From contig NZ_WVVV01000004.1 in NCBI RefSeq assembly GCF_012911015.1, forward strand, positions 144,306 to 208,305: a DNA stretch of 64,000 nucleotides, read 5' to 3'. Origin of the DNA: Chelativorans sp. ZYF759. Lineage in GTDB: Bacteria > Pseudomonadota > Alphaproteobacteria > Rhizobiales > Rhizobiaceae. Shown here one piece after another: positions 25,810 to 34,950 of this stretch (positions within the stretch are counted from its first letter, which is position 1; each line of letters starts with the position of its first letter). The position numbers were made by a program, and so were the translations under genes. The notes beneath the pieces were generated by a model. The model did no database searches and had not been told where the DNA came from. It saw nothing but the letters and a program-made list of their open reading frames with translations.

Positions 25810-26385
25810 ATGGCCCCCAGCGAACAGACCGCCCTCAAGGATCACCTTCTCGAAATCGCGTCGTCGCTGTTCTACGCGCACGGAATACGTGCGGTCGGCG
25901 TCGACCTGATCGTGGCGGAGGCCGGGGTGGCAAAGACCAGTCTCTACCGCCACTTTCGCACCAAGGACGATCTCATCGCCGCGTTTCTCGGCCGCGAGGA
26001 CCAGCAGTTCTGGCAGACCTGGCAGGAAGTTGCCGACCGCTACGCGGACAATGCCGGGGCGGAACTCGACGCGCATCTGGAATGGATCGGAGCGCGGCTC
26101 GCACGCCCCAATTACCGCGGCTGCCCGCAGATAAACGCCGTAGCGGAATTCTCGGACCCGAAGCACCCGGCGCGGAAAATTGCTGCGGACCACAAGGCAG
26201 AGATGCGGCGGCGGTTGAAGACGATTGCGGTTCGGCTGGGCTCCGACCGCCCCGATGAGCTGGCCGGGCAGCTTGCGCTTCTGATCAACGGAGCTTTCGT
26301 CAGCGCCGGAATGCTGGCACCGGAAGAGGCCATTCCCTTGCTCCAGAATGCTGCCCGTCTGCTTCTGGCCGGGCACGCATCATGA
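25810..26385 (+). CDS. TetR-family repressor
   Basis: 191 residues with HTH DLIVAEAGVAKTSLYRHF (about 34-51) and a ligand domain of the TetR_C_33-like type (RGCPQINAVAEF). It is divergent from the saccharopine-dehydrogenase-like gene, with two near-identical palindromes between. Ligand unknown. The start has no strong ribosome site, which suits a weakly expressed repressor. Confidence 0.9.
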   Translation: MAPSEQTALKDHLLEIASSLFYAHGIRAVGVDLIVAEAGVAKTSLYRHFRTKDDLIAAFLGREDQQFWQTWQEVADRYADNAGAELDAHLEWIGARLARPNYRGCPQINAVAEFSDPKHPARKIAADHKAEMRRRLKTIAVRLGSDRPDELAGQLALLINGAFVSAGMLAPEEAIPLLQNAARLLLAGHAS

Positions 26386-26439
26386 CGGTGTCCCATCGCT
26401 GGCGGCTGCCTGTCCGCCGGACACCGGCCGAGTGTTCGC

Positions 26440-26973
26440 CTATTGCGGCGAGGAACTGGCGACGTCCGGCCTCCGTGCCGCGAATGTCTGGACGATGCGC
26501 CAGTTCTCGCCCGCCTCTTCCTCATGGATCCAGCTGAATCCGGACGAAGAAATATCGCGGAAGGTCCACCGGCGCGCGGGTTGGATCCCTTCTGTGGTCT
26601 CCAATACGACCATATCGCCCTTCTGCCGTGCAACGAAGGTCAAGACGGCTCCGTGCATGGGGCCGATCCAGGTCGAGCGCCATCCGCCGAGCGAAGCGTC
26701 ATAGAAGCGCAGGCTCGTGCCATACTCATAGGCGCCGACGTCGCGCTTGCCACGCGGCGGGACAATCCAGACATCCTGGATGGCACGGCCTTCCAGCACC
26801 CGGGAGAAATGCCACTCGCCGTCCTCCTGCCTCACAAGATCGCCGTCCGGGCCGAACCACCGCACGACGAGCGCCCAACTGCCGAGGAACGGCTCGAATA
26901 TCCTTTGGGCGTCCGGGACGTCGGCGTGGGCCGCGGGCGAGATCAAGGCGTCCAGAAAGGCATGTGGATCCAT
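26440..26973 (-). CDS. DUF1579-like hypothetical protein
   Basis: 177 residues from the ATG at 26973. The pattern FLGSWALVVRWFGPDG, WHFSRVLEGRAIQDVW, YGTSLRFYD and the C-terminal FSWIHEEEAGENWRIVQTF is that of small beta-barrel proteins of unknown function (DUF1579/heme-oxygenase-decorated reductase neighbours). A longer frame reaches 27081 but has no better start. It lies 88 bp downstream of a glutathione-transferase-like gene on the same strand. Confidence 0.65.
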   Translation of the reverse strand: MDPHAFLDALISPAAHADVPDAQRIFEPFLGSWALVVRWFGPDGDLVRQEDGEWHFSRVLEGRAIQDVWIVPPRGKRDVGAYEYGTSLRFYDASLGGWRSTWIGPMHGAVLTFVARQKGDMVVLETTEGIQPARRWTFRDISSSGFSWIHEEEAGENWRIVQTFAARRPDVASSSPQ

Positions 26974-27061
26974 AAGCGTTCCGATCTTTGGGGGCAGTTG
27001 GTCTGCCGCTATGCGCAACGTTGTCTTGCCGGGTGAAAATTGGATTGGGACACTGCCGGTT

Positions 27062-27709
27062 CTAGCCTTCTCCCGGATCATGGGGTGGCAATGCCGGCGC
27101 GGTCAGGCCCTCGAAAGGGTCGCTCCAGGCTCGTATAGCCTCCAGTTGCCGGTACCAGCGTTCGATAGAGGCATGGCGCTGAAGGGGGAGATGGGCGGCG
27201 TCGTTGAACGGAAGAAAGGTCGCCATCCGGAAGTCCGCGTAGGAGACTTCATCGCCCAGCAACCATGCGCGATGTTCCAAGGCGGCATCCAGAAGCGCAG
27301 CACTTTCCTCAAAAAGGGAAAGCCCGGCCGACACCGCGGCATCGTCGACAGGGCCAATTCCATAACGCTGCTTGGTGCCGCGCTCGAAATGCACCATGTC
27401 GCAGGCCCTCACAAAGTTTTCCTTGCCCCAGCTGAGCCATTGAATCATTTCGGGCTCCCCGCTTCCCGAGCGCCAGAACGCATGTCCCTGCTCCCTGGCA
27501 AGCCGGCAGGCAATCGCATCGGCTTCCCAGACACTGCCTTCGGGCACCAGCAGAATGGGCAGCCTGAGATTGGGATTGAGATGGCGGAACCTGCCAGCGT
27601 TTCCAGGAGCGAGTGGAGCGGCAAATTCGAACTCGATATCGGCGCTCAGATATTTTGCCACGGCGACAGCGAGACGCGGATTGGGATTCCGGCTGAACAG
27701 CAGCTTCAC
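27062..27709 (-). CDS. glutathione S-transferase family protein
   Basis: About 215 residues. The N-terminal thioredoxin-like domain has LLFSRNPNPR at the start and LRLPILLVPEGSVWEADAI (cis-Pro and the Glu-Ala/Ser glutathione contact); the all-helical C-terminal domain contains LLGDEVSYADFRMATFL. I place the start at GTG 27709, eight bases after GGGGGAG; a TTG at 27733 is the alternative. Activity unknown, probably detoxification. Confidence 0.8.
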   Translation of the reverse strand: MKLLFSRNPNPRLAVAVAKYLSADIEFEFAAPLAPGNAGRFRHLNPNLRLPILLVPEGSVWEADAIACRLAREQGHAFWRSGSGEPEMIQWLSWGKENFVRACDMVHFERGTKQRYGIGPVDDAAVSAGLSLFEESAALLDAALEHRAWLLGDEVSYADFRMATFLPFNDAAHLPLQRHASIERWYRQLEAIRAWSDPFEGLTAPALPPHDPGEG

Positions 27710-28004
27710 TGAACCACTCCCCCAGGAGCACAACTCTCCTCCGGTATTGATCCAAAGCCGGATTTCTGTCGAGTGCCCCCTCAGTTGGCAACTGACATTC
27801 TGCCTCGCACTCTGGCCGAGATCTCGCCCGTCCCGGCGGCCGCAAAGCCCCCCTCACCTGCCGCGATGGATGCGCGCGCCCAGCTCAGTCATAGATCTCG
27901 ATCTTGCCGTCCATTGGAAGCGGACGCTGCTTGGCCATCAGCCGAGGCAAAGCGATCCTGCCTCGGCAGCCGCATGACAGCTCCTGGGATGTTCGTCCCG
28001 CCCC
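27710..28004. other. intergenic, possibly the tail of a lost gene
   Basis: Nothing intact is seen. On the minus strand a frame ends in PMDGKIEIYD followed by TGA at about 27889-27930, which has the look of a real C-terminus, but it cannot be traced upstream to a start or to a known protein. It may be leftover from a deleted gene. Confidence 0.3.
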
Positions 28005-28637
28005 CTAACGTATCCGCAATGCGAGTGCCCGGCTTGGCACCGTATCGGCTCGCCCCGGCATGGAGACGTAGCTCGGCGTCTCCTCCAGAACATCCCATGT
28101 CCCGGACGCCCGCAATTGCTCCACGCGCGCCTTGAAACCGTCCTCCCAGAGGCGATCCTTGACCGTGATCACGATGACGCCGCCAGGGCGCACCACACGA
28201 ATGAGTTCGTCGAGCCCTTCCGGGCCCACATGTCCGACCGTGAAGACGCCGGCGCAGACCGCCCCCGCGAAATGGTCGGTCGGCAGTGGCAGCTCCTGCC
28301 CCATCGCGGCGCTGTGAAGCGCATCGTAGACGCCCTTGCGGCGTGCGACCTCAAGCATGCCTTCCGAGATGTCGAGCGCCTCGGCGCCCGAATAGCCCAC
28401 GATCTTCAGCCATTCGCCAATCAGCCCGGTGCCGGCGCCGGCATCGAGGATAGGGCCTGAGCCGTGGCCCAGGTGACGGCAGAGCAGGGCGAGGCAGATC
28501 GTCGGGTGCCGATAGCCGAGCGACGACATTTCGGAATCGTAGTTTTCGGCCCATGCGTCGTATCGGCGCGCAACGTCTTCCGGGCTGCTCGCGTCATAAA
28601 CGCTATCGAGATTTTCTGCCTTGCGGGGGGAAGACAT
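28005..28637 (-). CDS. class I SAM-dependent methyltransferase
   Basis: 210 residues with SAM motif I LDAGAGTGLIGEWL (about 68-81), a motif II-like ALDISEGML and the GGVIVITVKDRL strand. AAGGAG sits at good distance before the ATG at 28637. It is divergent from the choline-kinase-like gene at 28791. Small methyltransferases of this type act on small molecules; a link with methylated amines next door is possible but unproven. Confidence 0.85.
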   Translation of the reverse strand: MSSPRKAENLDSVYDASSPEDVARRYDAWAENYDSEMSSLGYRHPTICLALLCRHLGHGSGPILDAGAGTGLIGEWLKIVGYSGAEALDISEGMLEVARRKGVYDALHSAAMGQELPLPTDHFAGAVCAGVFTVGHVGPEGLDELIRVVRPGGVIVITVKDRLWEDGFKARVEQLRASGTWDVLEETPSYVSMPGRADTVPSRALALRIR

Positions 28638-28790
28638 TCGCTGCTCCTTCTCATGTTGTCCGTGCGGTTGATACCCTCCTTCGCCTCGCATTGGAACCGG
28701 ACGCCCCCTGAAGGGGCCTCGCAACCTTCCCATCGGCGCCTCGCCTGCTATGGTCCCCGTCCCGCAATCAACCAAGGAGAATGGGACAGG

Positions 28791-29711
28791 ATGAGTGGAT
28801 CGGAGGCTGTCGAGGCACTGCGCAAAATTCCAGGTTACGAGCACGTTTCGCCCCAAGGCGTCGAGCGGCTCGGCGGCATGACCAACCGGGTCTATCGCAT
28901 CGTCCTCGACGGCGCTGACGGGGATATGGTGCTGCGCATCCCCGGCGAAGGGACCGAAGAATACATCGATCGCGACGTCGAGGCCCACAACACGCGTGCG
29001 GCGTATCGCGCCGGGGTTTCGCCCGAGGTCTTCTTCTGCAATCCCGCGTCCGGCATCATGCTCACGCGCCATGTGGCCGGGACGACGATGACGCCGGACC
29101 TGTTTCGATCGACCCCAGGTGGTCCCACCCGCGCGGCCCTCGCCTTCAAGCAGCTGCATCAGAGCGGCGAGACATTCGAGTTCCGTTTCGAGCTCTTCGC
29201 GATGATCGAAGACTATCTCAAGGTGCTGGCCCGGCTCGGCGCCGAGCTGCCCGAAGGCTATCATGACGTCGTCAGCGAGGCGGCTTCCGTGCGTGAAGCG
29301 ATCGAGGCGCATCCGGCCAGGCTCGCGCCGTGCCATTGCGACCCGCTCTGCGAGAACTTCCTCGATACCGGCAGCCGGATGTGGATCGTGGACTGGGAGT
29401 ATTCCGGCATGAACGATCCGCTCTGGGATCTCGGAGACCTGTCAGTCGAGGCGGGATTCGACGCAGCACAGGACGAGGAGATGATGACCGCCTATATGGG
29501 CACCACCGTTTCGGAGGCCGCATTCGGGCGCATGGTCATCTACAAGGCGATGTGCGATCTCCTATGGACGCTGTGGGGCCTCATCCAGCACGCCAACAAC
29601 AACCCCGCCGAGGATTTCTGGGCCTATTCGATCACCCGCTTCGAGCGCTGCAAGCAGCTGATGGCAGAGCCCGCTTTCGCCGCTCACCTTGCAGCCGTCA
29701 GGCGGGGGTGA
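28791..29711 (+). CDS. choline/ethanolamine kinase-like phosphotransferase 1
   Basis: 306 residues of the APH/choline-kinase fold: ATP-binding start GGMTNRVYRI, invariant Lys replaced by the VLRIPGEGT form usual in LicA-like proteins, Brenner motif CHCDPLCENFL (about 180-190) and metal-binding DWEYSGMNDPLWDLGD. It is one of two such kinases around the quaternary-amine importer (the other is at 34951). ATG 28791 follows AAGGAGAATG. The 3' end overlaps the convergent DeoR gene by 14 bp. Confidence 0.87.
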   Translation: MSGSEAVEALRKIPGYEHVSPQGVERLGGMTNRVYRIVLDGADGDMVLRIPGEGTEEYIDRDVEAHNTRAAYRAGVSPEVFFCNPASGIMLTRHVAGTTMTPDLFRSTPGGPTRAALAFKQLHQSGETFEFRFELFAMIEDYLKVLARLGAELPEGYHDVVSEAASVREAIEAHPARLAPCHCDPLCENFLDTGSRMWIVDWEYSGMNDPLWDLGDLSVEAGFDAAQDEEMMTAYMGTTVSEAAFGRMVIYKAMCDLLWTLWGLIQHANNNPAEDFWAYSITRFERCKQLMAEPAFAAHLAAVRRG

Positions 29712-30504
29712 GGGCAGCATCGATCGGCCGGCTGTCGCCGGCAGGCGTTCTGATCACGACGCCTTCACGCTCCAGTGCCTCTTGCGTGACGGGCGGCGGC
29801 GCCCTGTCCGTGACGATCATGTCAAGCCGCTCCAGGGCGAGCGCGGCGACCGGAGCGCGCAACAGGAACTTGCTGTGGTCGGCCACCACCATGGTGCGTT
29901 CCGCCCGCGCGGCCATGGCTCTCGCCGTTTCAGCTTCCGGCAGATGGTAGTCCATCAAGCCGGTTTCGGGATGGATCCCCCCCGCCGACAGGATGGCGCG
30001 GTCGACGCGGAAGCGCGTCAGGAAGTCGATCGCCGCTTCGCCGAACACCGCGCCGTCATCGCCTCGGATTTCACCGCCGGCCACATAGACCTTGTTGCCT
30101 TGCCCGCCCGCCAGGATGCGGCCGATCTCACCATTATTGGTGATGACAACAAGATTGCGGCGGCGCGTCAGGGCGCGGGCCACGAAGACCGTCGTGCTGC
30201 CCGTGTCTAGCATCAGGCTGTCGCCATCATGGACCTCGGCGGCCACCAGTTCGGCGATCATCCGCTTCGCCTGTGCATTCATCCGCAGCCGTGCCGCAAA
30301 CGGATCTTCATGGAGGCGGGAGGCTGGCATCATCGCACCGCCATGGACCTTGTCGACGAGACCCTTGTCCGCCAGGACTCTGAGGTCCCGCCTGACTGTC
30401 TCGTCGGAGACGCCGAGGTGCTGCATGAGCTCTGCAACACGGCATGAGCCGTTTTGTTGGACGAGGGTCATGATCGCCCTGTGGCGTGCGGTCCAATGCA
30501 TCAT
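29698..30504 (-). CDS. DeoR-family transcriptional regulator
   Basis: 268 residues. The N-terminal HTH contains VAELMQHLGVSDETVRRDL (about 22-40) and GGAM; the C-terminal domain is the sugar-phosphate-type sensor (LDTGSTT, VITNN, GG at about 120). Two adjacent ATGs (30504 or 30501) are possible, both with weak ribosome sites. It is divergent from the betaine/choline importer and convergent with kinase 1, so it is probably the local regulator; a phosphorylated ligand would fit the two kinases. Confidence 0.9.
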   Translation of the reverse strand: MMHWTARHRAIMTLVQQNGSCRVAELMQHLGVSDETVRRDLRVLADKGLVDKVHGGAMMPASRLHEDPFAARLRMNAQAKRMIAELVAAEVHDGDSLMLDTGSTTVFVARALTRRRNLVVITNNGEIGRILAGGQGNKVYVAGGEIRGDDGAVFGEAAIDFLTRFRVDRAILSAGGIHPETGLMDYHLPEAETARAMAARAERTMVVADHSKFLLRAPVAALALERLDMIVTDRAPPPVTQEALEREGVVIRTPAGDSRPIDAALTPA

Positions 30505-30604
30505 CGGCGTCTCGGGTTCCGGCTCAGTAAGGTGCTGCTGACGCCATCTTGGCGTTGCACGATGCACTCATCAAGTCATTCTGTGGCAATTTGTGGGTTC
30601 TGGA

Positions 30605-30633
30605 TTGACTAGTGTGGAGTTCAGTCGTCTTAT
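30605..30633 (+). promoter_or_regulatory. probable sigma-70 promoter of the quaternary-amine importer
   Basis: TTGACT (30605-30610), 17-bp spacer, TCTTAT (30628-30633). Transcription from here would leave a leader of about 170 bases before the ATG at 30811. That leader contains a short stem CGGGT/ACCCG but no riboswitch class I can recognise. The upstream part of the 306-bp gap (30505-30604) holds only the DeoR 5' region. Confidence 0.4.
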
Positions 30634-30810
30634 TTGTGACGCAGTCAGGGGCAGGGTCCGGAGCGCTAAAACGGCGAACGGGTGCAGACCCGCAGGGAGT
30701 GCTGGGCCTGCTCGGAGTTCATGAGCCGCCGGTTCTGTTCTCGTCCAAGCCTGCGACGCGGCGCGCCAACATCGCGTCGCCCAGAGGGAACAAGAAACGG
30801 AGAGAACGAC

Positions 30811-31788
30811 ATGAGCAAGCCTACAGCCACCATAAGGACAGGCATCCTTGCACTCGCATCGGCCGGCCTTCTTGCTGCAAGCAGCCTGGCGACGCACGCG
30901 CAGGATTATCCCGAATCGTCCGACCCCATCCGCATCACGCTTCACGACTGGACGGGCCAGCACGTCACTTCGCGCATCATGGGCTCGGTTCTCGAGGAGA
31001 TGGGCTACAACGTCGAATACATCCAGGCCGACTATCTGGCTCAGTTCGCCGGTCTCGAGAGCGGCGATCTGCACGTAGCCATGGAAATCTGGGAGACGAC
31101 CGGCAAGGATGCGCTCGACGCTTCCCTGGCGACCGGCGACACGGTGGACCTGGGCGAGACGGGCATGGAGGCCATCGAGGAGTGGTGGTACCCACTCTAC
31201 GTCAAGGAGGATTGCCCGGGTCTTCCCAACTGGGAGGCCCTCAACGATTGCGCTGAACTTTTCGCGACGGCGCAGACGAGCCCGAAGGGACGTTACCTTG
31301 GCGGCCCGGTGACCTGGGGCGGATATGACGACGAACGGGTCGAAGCTCTGGGACTGGATTTCGAGGTCGTCCATGCCGGCACGGATGCCGCGCTCTTCGC
31401 CGAAGTACAGTCGGCCTATCAGCGGCAGCAGCCAATCCTGGCCTGGATCTACACGCCCCACTGGGCCCCGATCCAGTTCGAAGGCGAATGGGTTGAATTC
31501 CCGCCTTACGAAGACGCCTGCTACGAAGATCCCAGCTGGGGCATCAATCCCGACATGGCCTATGATTGCGGCAAGCCGCGCGGCTGGATCAAGGCCGTAG
31601 GCTGGGCGGGCGGCGAGGAGAAATGGCCGGCCGCATACGAGGCCATTCGCAACTTCCAGATCACCAACGAGGAAATGGGCGATCTCATCGGAAAGATCGA
31701 TCTCGACGGCATGCCGACCGAGGCCGCCGTTCAGGAGTGGATGCAGTCCAACGAGGAAGCCTGGCGCGCCTGGGTCCCGCAAAACTGA
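30811..31788 (+). CDS. glycine-betaine/choline-type periplasmic binding protein
   Basis: 325 residues. A signal peptide occupies residues 1-31 (cleavage near THAQD). The mature part is OpuAC/ProX-like: HDWTGQ, MEIWETTGKDA, WWYPLYV and YTPHWAP supply the Trp/Tyr residues that form the cation-pi box for quaternary ammonium ligands. The start is preceded by GGAGAG. It is the first gene of the importer; a strong hairpin separates it from the ATPase gene. Confidence 0.9.
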   Translation: MSKPTATIRTGILALASAGLLAASSLATHAQDYPESSDPIRITLHDWTGQHVTSRIMGSVLEEMGYNVEYIQADYLAQFAGLESGDLHVAMEIWETTGKDALDASLATGDTVDLGETGMEAIEEWWYPLYVKEDCPGLPNWEALNDCAELFATAQTSPKGRYLGGPVTWGGYDDERVEALGLDFEVVHAGTDAALFAEVQSAYQRQQPILAWIYTPHWAPIQFEGEWVEFPPYEDACYEDPSWGINPDMAYDCGKPRGWIKAVGWAGGEEKWPAAYEAIRNFQITNEEMGDLIGKIDLDGMPTEAAVQEWMQSNEEAWRAWVPQN

Positions 31789-31798
31789 AGAAACCAAC

Positions 31799-31828
31799 CT
31801 GCCCGGTGATCACTCGATCACCGGGCAG
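31799..31828 (+). repeat. intercistronic hairpin after the betaine-binding-protein gene
   Basis: Perfect 13-bp stem CTGCCCGGTGATC / GATCACCGGGCAG with loop ACTC, starting 10 bp after the stop. It is followed by CTCATCTTCTT, only mildly T-rich, so partial termination or mRNA protection are both possible. The ATPase gene resumes 81 bp later without an obvious promoter. Confidence 0.75.
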
Positions 31829-31909
31829 CTCATCTTCTTCGATCCGACGCACCCAAGAACAGGGCCAGTCGGGCGCGAATTTCCCAAATGATCTCTCAGG
31901 ATAGCCCTC

Positions 31910-32929
31910 TTGAAGGAACCCAAACTCAGTTGCCGCAATGTCTGGAAGCTGTTCGGCAGCGGTGGCCAGGCTTTTCTGACTGAACACGGGCATGCGCCCA
32001 GCCCCGATGACGTCGCGCGAGCCGGCCATATCGCGGCGGTACGCGATGCGAGTTTCGACGTTCATGTCGGCGAAATCTTCGTCATCATGGGGCTGTCGGG
32101 GTCGGGCAAGTCCACCATCGTGCGCTGCATGTCTCGCCTGATCGAGCCGACGGCAGGCGAGATCCTGCTTGACGGGCAGAACCTGCTTGCCTGTTCGGAG
32201 GACGAACTGATCGAGCTTCGCCGGCACAAGATGGGCATGGTGTTCCAGCATTTTGCGCTGCTGCCGCATCTCACCGTATTGAGCAACGTCGCCTTTCCGC
32301 TCGAGATCCAGGGCATGGACCGCGCGAGGCGCGAGACCCGAGCACGCGAAGTCATCGAACTGGTCGGTTTGAAAGGCCGCGAGGATTACTTCCCGCGCGA
32401 ACTCTCGGGCGGCCAGCAGCAGAGGGTGGGTATCGCCCGGTCCCTGGCCGTGGAACCCGAAATCTGGTTCCTCGACGAGCCGTTTTCCGCACTTGACCCG
32501 CTTATCCGGCGCGAGATGCAGGACGAGTTCCTGCGCCTCCAGCAATTGCTCAACAAGACCATCGTCTTCATTACGCATGATTTCGACGAGGCGATCCGGC
32601 TCGCCGATCGTATCGCGATCATGAAGGACGGAGAGATCGTCCAGATCGGGAAACCCGAGGAACTGGTGATCAAGCCGGCCACCGATTACGTGGCGGAATT
32701 CACCCGTGGGGTAACGCGGGCAAAGGTCATGACGGCTGCCACGGTAATGTCACCCGCCCAATCCGATGTGTCGTTTGGCGGCGACGTCGCGCCGGGAGCC
32801 CGGATCGCGGAGATTGCCGGCCGGATCATCCACGACGACAAGCCCTATGCGGTGCGCGACAGCGACGGTCACCTCCTCGGCCAACTCGATCGCGAAGCCA
32901 TCATCAATGTCCTGGCAGACGAGGGATGA
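31910..32929 (+). CDS. quaternary-amine ABC importer ATPase (ProV/OpuAA-like) with CBS region
   Basis: 339 residues: Walker A GLSGSGKST, Q-loop MVFQHFAL, signature LSGGQQQR, Walker B FLDEPFSALD, His switch THDFDEA, and a C-terminal CBS-like segment (about 285-335, ending LGQLDREAIINVLA) seen in ProV-type ATPases. The start appears to be TTG at 31910 behind AGGAT; an ATG at 31888 is in another frame. It is the only ATPase for the fused permease that follows 4 bp later. Confidence 0.9.
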   Translation: MKEPKLSCRNVWKLFGSGGQAFLTEHGHAPSPDDVARAGHIAAVRDASFDVHVGEIFVIMGLSGSGKSTIVRCMSRLIEPTAGEILLDGQNLLACSEDELIELRRHKMGMVFQHFALLPHLTVLSNVAFPLEIQGMDRARRETRAREVIELVGLKGREDYFPRELSGGQQQRVGIARSLAVEPEIWFLDEPFSALDPLIRREMQDEFLRLQQLLNKTIVFITHDFDEAIRLADRIAIMKDGEIVQIGKPEELVIKPATDYVAEFTRGVTRAKVMTAATVMSPAQSDVSFGGDVAPGARIAEIAGRIIHDDKPYAVRDSDGHLLGQLDREAIINVLADEG

Positions 32930-32933
32930 TCCC

Positions 32934-34940
32934 GTGAGCGTTGCAGCCCGAGCGACCTCCCGCCGGAATGCCATGGCTCTCTCGCCCGCCTGGGCCGGCT
33001 GGCTCGCGGTGCTCGGAATCCTTTCGATCCTTTGGTATCTGGCCGGCGAGTATCGCTGGCTGACGCAGTATCCCCAGGACTGGATCATTCCGCTCCGATA
33101 CTGGATCAGCGACTTCATGCGCTGGCTGGTGCGTGAAGCCAGTTTCGGACTTTTCACGTTCCGAGAGCTGACCCGAGCATTTGCATGGCTGCTGGATATC
33201 CCGCTGCAGGCCTGCCTCCATCTGCTCGCTCACGGCATCGTCCTGCCGCTTGGCGAAGGCGGCCTTCGTTTGCCGCCACTGCCCTGGATCGGGGTGCTGA
33301 GTGCCATGGTCTATCTCGCATGGCGGGTGGGTGATCGCGGCCTCGTGATCCTTGTCGGCTGCAGCTTCGGCTATCTGGTGCTTTTCGGCCAATGGCAAAG
33401 CGCCATGGTGACACTGTCCTCCATTCTCGTGGCGGTGCCATTGGGTGTCGTGGCCGGTGCCGGGCTGGGCATCCTGGCCTACCGCCACCGCAGCGTGGAA
33501 AAGGCCATCACGCCAATTCTGGATCTGATGCAGACCGTCCCTGTCTTCGCCTATCTGGTCCCGGTCCTGTTCCTGTTCGGTTTCGGACCTGTGTCGGCGA
33601 TGATCGCCACCATCATCTATGCCATGCCGCCAATGGTGCGGGTGACCCTGCTCGCGTTGAAGACCGCACCCGTGGAGATCACCGAGTTCGGCCGCATGGC
33701 GGGCTGCACGTCACGCCAGCTGATGTGGAAGATCCTGCTGCCGGCCAGCCGTCACAGCCTGATGGTCGGCGTCAACCAGGTGATCATGCTCTCGCTCAAC
33801 ATGGTCATCATCGCCTCCATGATCGGGGCGGGCGGCCTCGGCCACGATGTCCTGACGGCACTACGGCGTCTGGCGATCGGCAGCGGCCTGGAGGCGGGGC
33901 TGGCCATCACGCTGCTGGCGATCTCGCTGGACAGGCTGAGCAAGGCGACCGCCGAATATCAGGCGAAGCCTGCGCGGCTGCGGGGCAGACGTGGTCCGCT
34001 CGCCAGCGTCAGCATCGGTGTGGGCATGATCGCCATACTCGCCGCATCCTACCTCGTCGGCACGGCGATGCCGTCTCTCGCCGTCTTTCCGCAGCAGTTC
34101 GCGGTGAGTACCGGGCCATTCTGGGACGAGCTGGTGCGGCTCGTGAACATCCACCTCTACGACTATCTGGATGCGTTCAAGTCGACGCTGCTGATCTATG
34201 TACTGATCCCGATCAAGCGTGCGTTGATGGAAGCGCCCTGGCCGGGCGTCGCCCTCCTTGTCGGGTTCGCCGGTTGGCGCCTGGGTGGCCCCCGCCTGGC
34301 GGTCGTCGTCACGCTGCTGGTCCTCTTCATCGCCATCACCGGCAACTGGCGGAACGCCATGATCTCCGTCTATCTGTGCGGCATCTCGGTGATCATTGCC
34401 ACGGCGATCGGCATTCCTGTCGGCATTCTGGGCGCCAGCAGCGAGCGGATGCACCGGCTGGTGCAGGCCATCGTGGACACGCTTCAGACCCTGCCGAGCT
34501 TCGTCTATCTGATCCCCGTCGTGATGCTGTTCCAGGTCGGAGAGTTCTCCGCCATCATCGCCATCGTCCTTTATGCGCTTGCCCCGGCCATCCGCTATAC
34601 GGACCACGGCTTGCGGGGCGTTTCGCCCGAGATCATCGAGGCGGCCAGAATGTCGGGGTGCCGGCCGTGGCAGACCCTGGCGAAGGTCAGGCTGCCCCTG
34701 GCCATGCCGGCCATCATGCTCGGCGTGAACCAGACGATCATGATGGCGCTCTCGATGCTCGTCATCACGGCCCTCGTCGGCACCAACGATCTCGGCCAGG
34801 AAGTCTACATCGCGCTCACCCGGGCCGACATCGGTCACGGAATCGTCGCGGGCGTTTGCGTGGCTTTCATCGCCATCGTGGCGGACCGGCTGATCGGCGC
34901 CTGGGCGGACAGGCGGAAACGACTGTTGGGACTGACGTAA
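32934..34940 (+). CDS. fused double permease of the quaternary-amine ABC importer (ProW-ProW)
   Basis: 668 residues, about twice a ProW protein. Two BPD_transp_1 domains follow each other (about 150-330 and 450-660), each with its own EAA loop: EITEFGRMAGCTSRQL and EIIEAARMSGCRPWQT. Each has its own preceding membrane segments. Most betaine importers use a homodimer of a single-domain permease; here one chain supplies both halves, which may have diverged. The start is GTG 32934, after GAGGGAT. Confidence 0.88.
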   Translation: MSVAARATSRRNAMALSPAWAGWLAVLGILSILWYLAGEYRWLTQYPQDWIIPLRYWISDFMRWLVREASFGLFTFRELTRAFAWLLDIPLQACLHLLAHGIVLPLGEGGLRLPPLPWIGVLSAMVYLAWRVGDRGLVILVGCSFGYLVLFGQWQSAMVTLSSILVAVPLGVVAGAGLGILAYRHRSVEKAITPILDLMQTVPVFAYLVPVLFLFGFGPVSAMIATIIYAMPPMVRVTLLALKTAPVEITEFGRMAGCTSRQLMWKILLPASRHSLMVGVNQVIMLSLNMVIIASMIGAGGLGHDVLTALRRLAIGSGLEAGLAITLLAISLDRLSKATAEYQAKPARLRGRRGPLASVSIGVGMIAILAASYLVGTAMPSLAVFPQQFAVSTGPFWDELVRLVNIHLYDYLDAFKSTLLIYVLIPIKRALMEAPWPGVALLVGFAGWRLGGPRLAVVVTLLVLFIAITGNWRNAMISVYLCGISVIIATAIGIPVGILGASSERMHRLVQAIVDTLQTLPSFVYLIPVVMLFQVGEFSAIIAIVLYALAPAIRYTDHGLRGVSPEIIEAARMSGCRPWQTLAKVRLPLAMPAIMLGVNQTIMMALSMLVITALVGTNDLGQEVYIALTRADIGHGIVAGVCVAFIAIVADRLIGAWADRRKRLLGLT

Positions 34941-34950
34941 TGGAGGAAAG

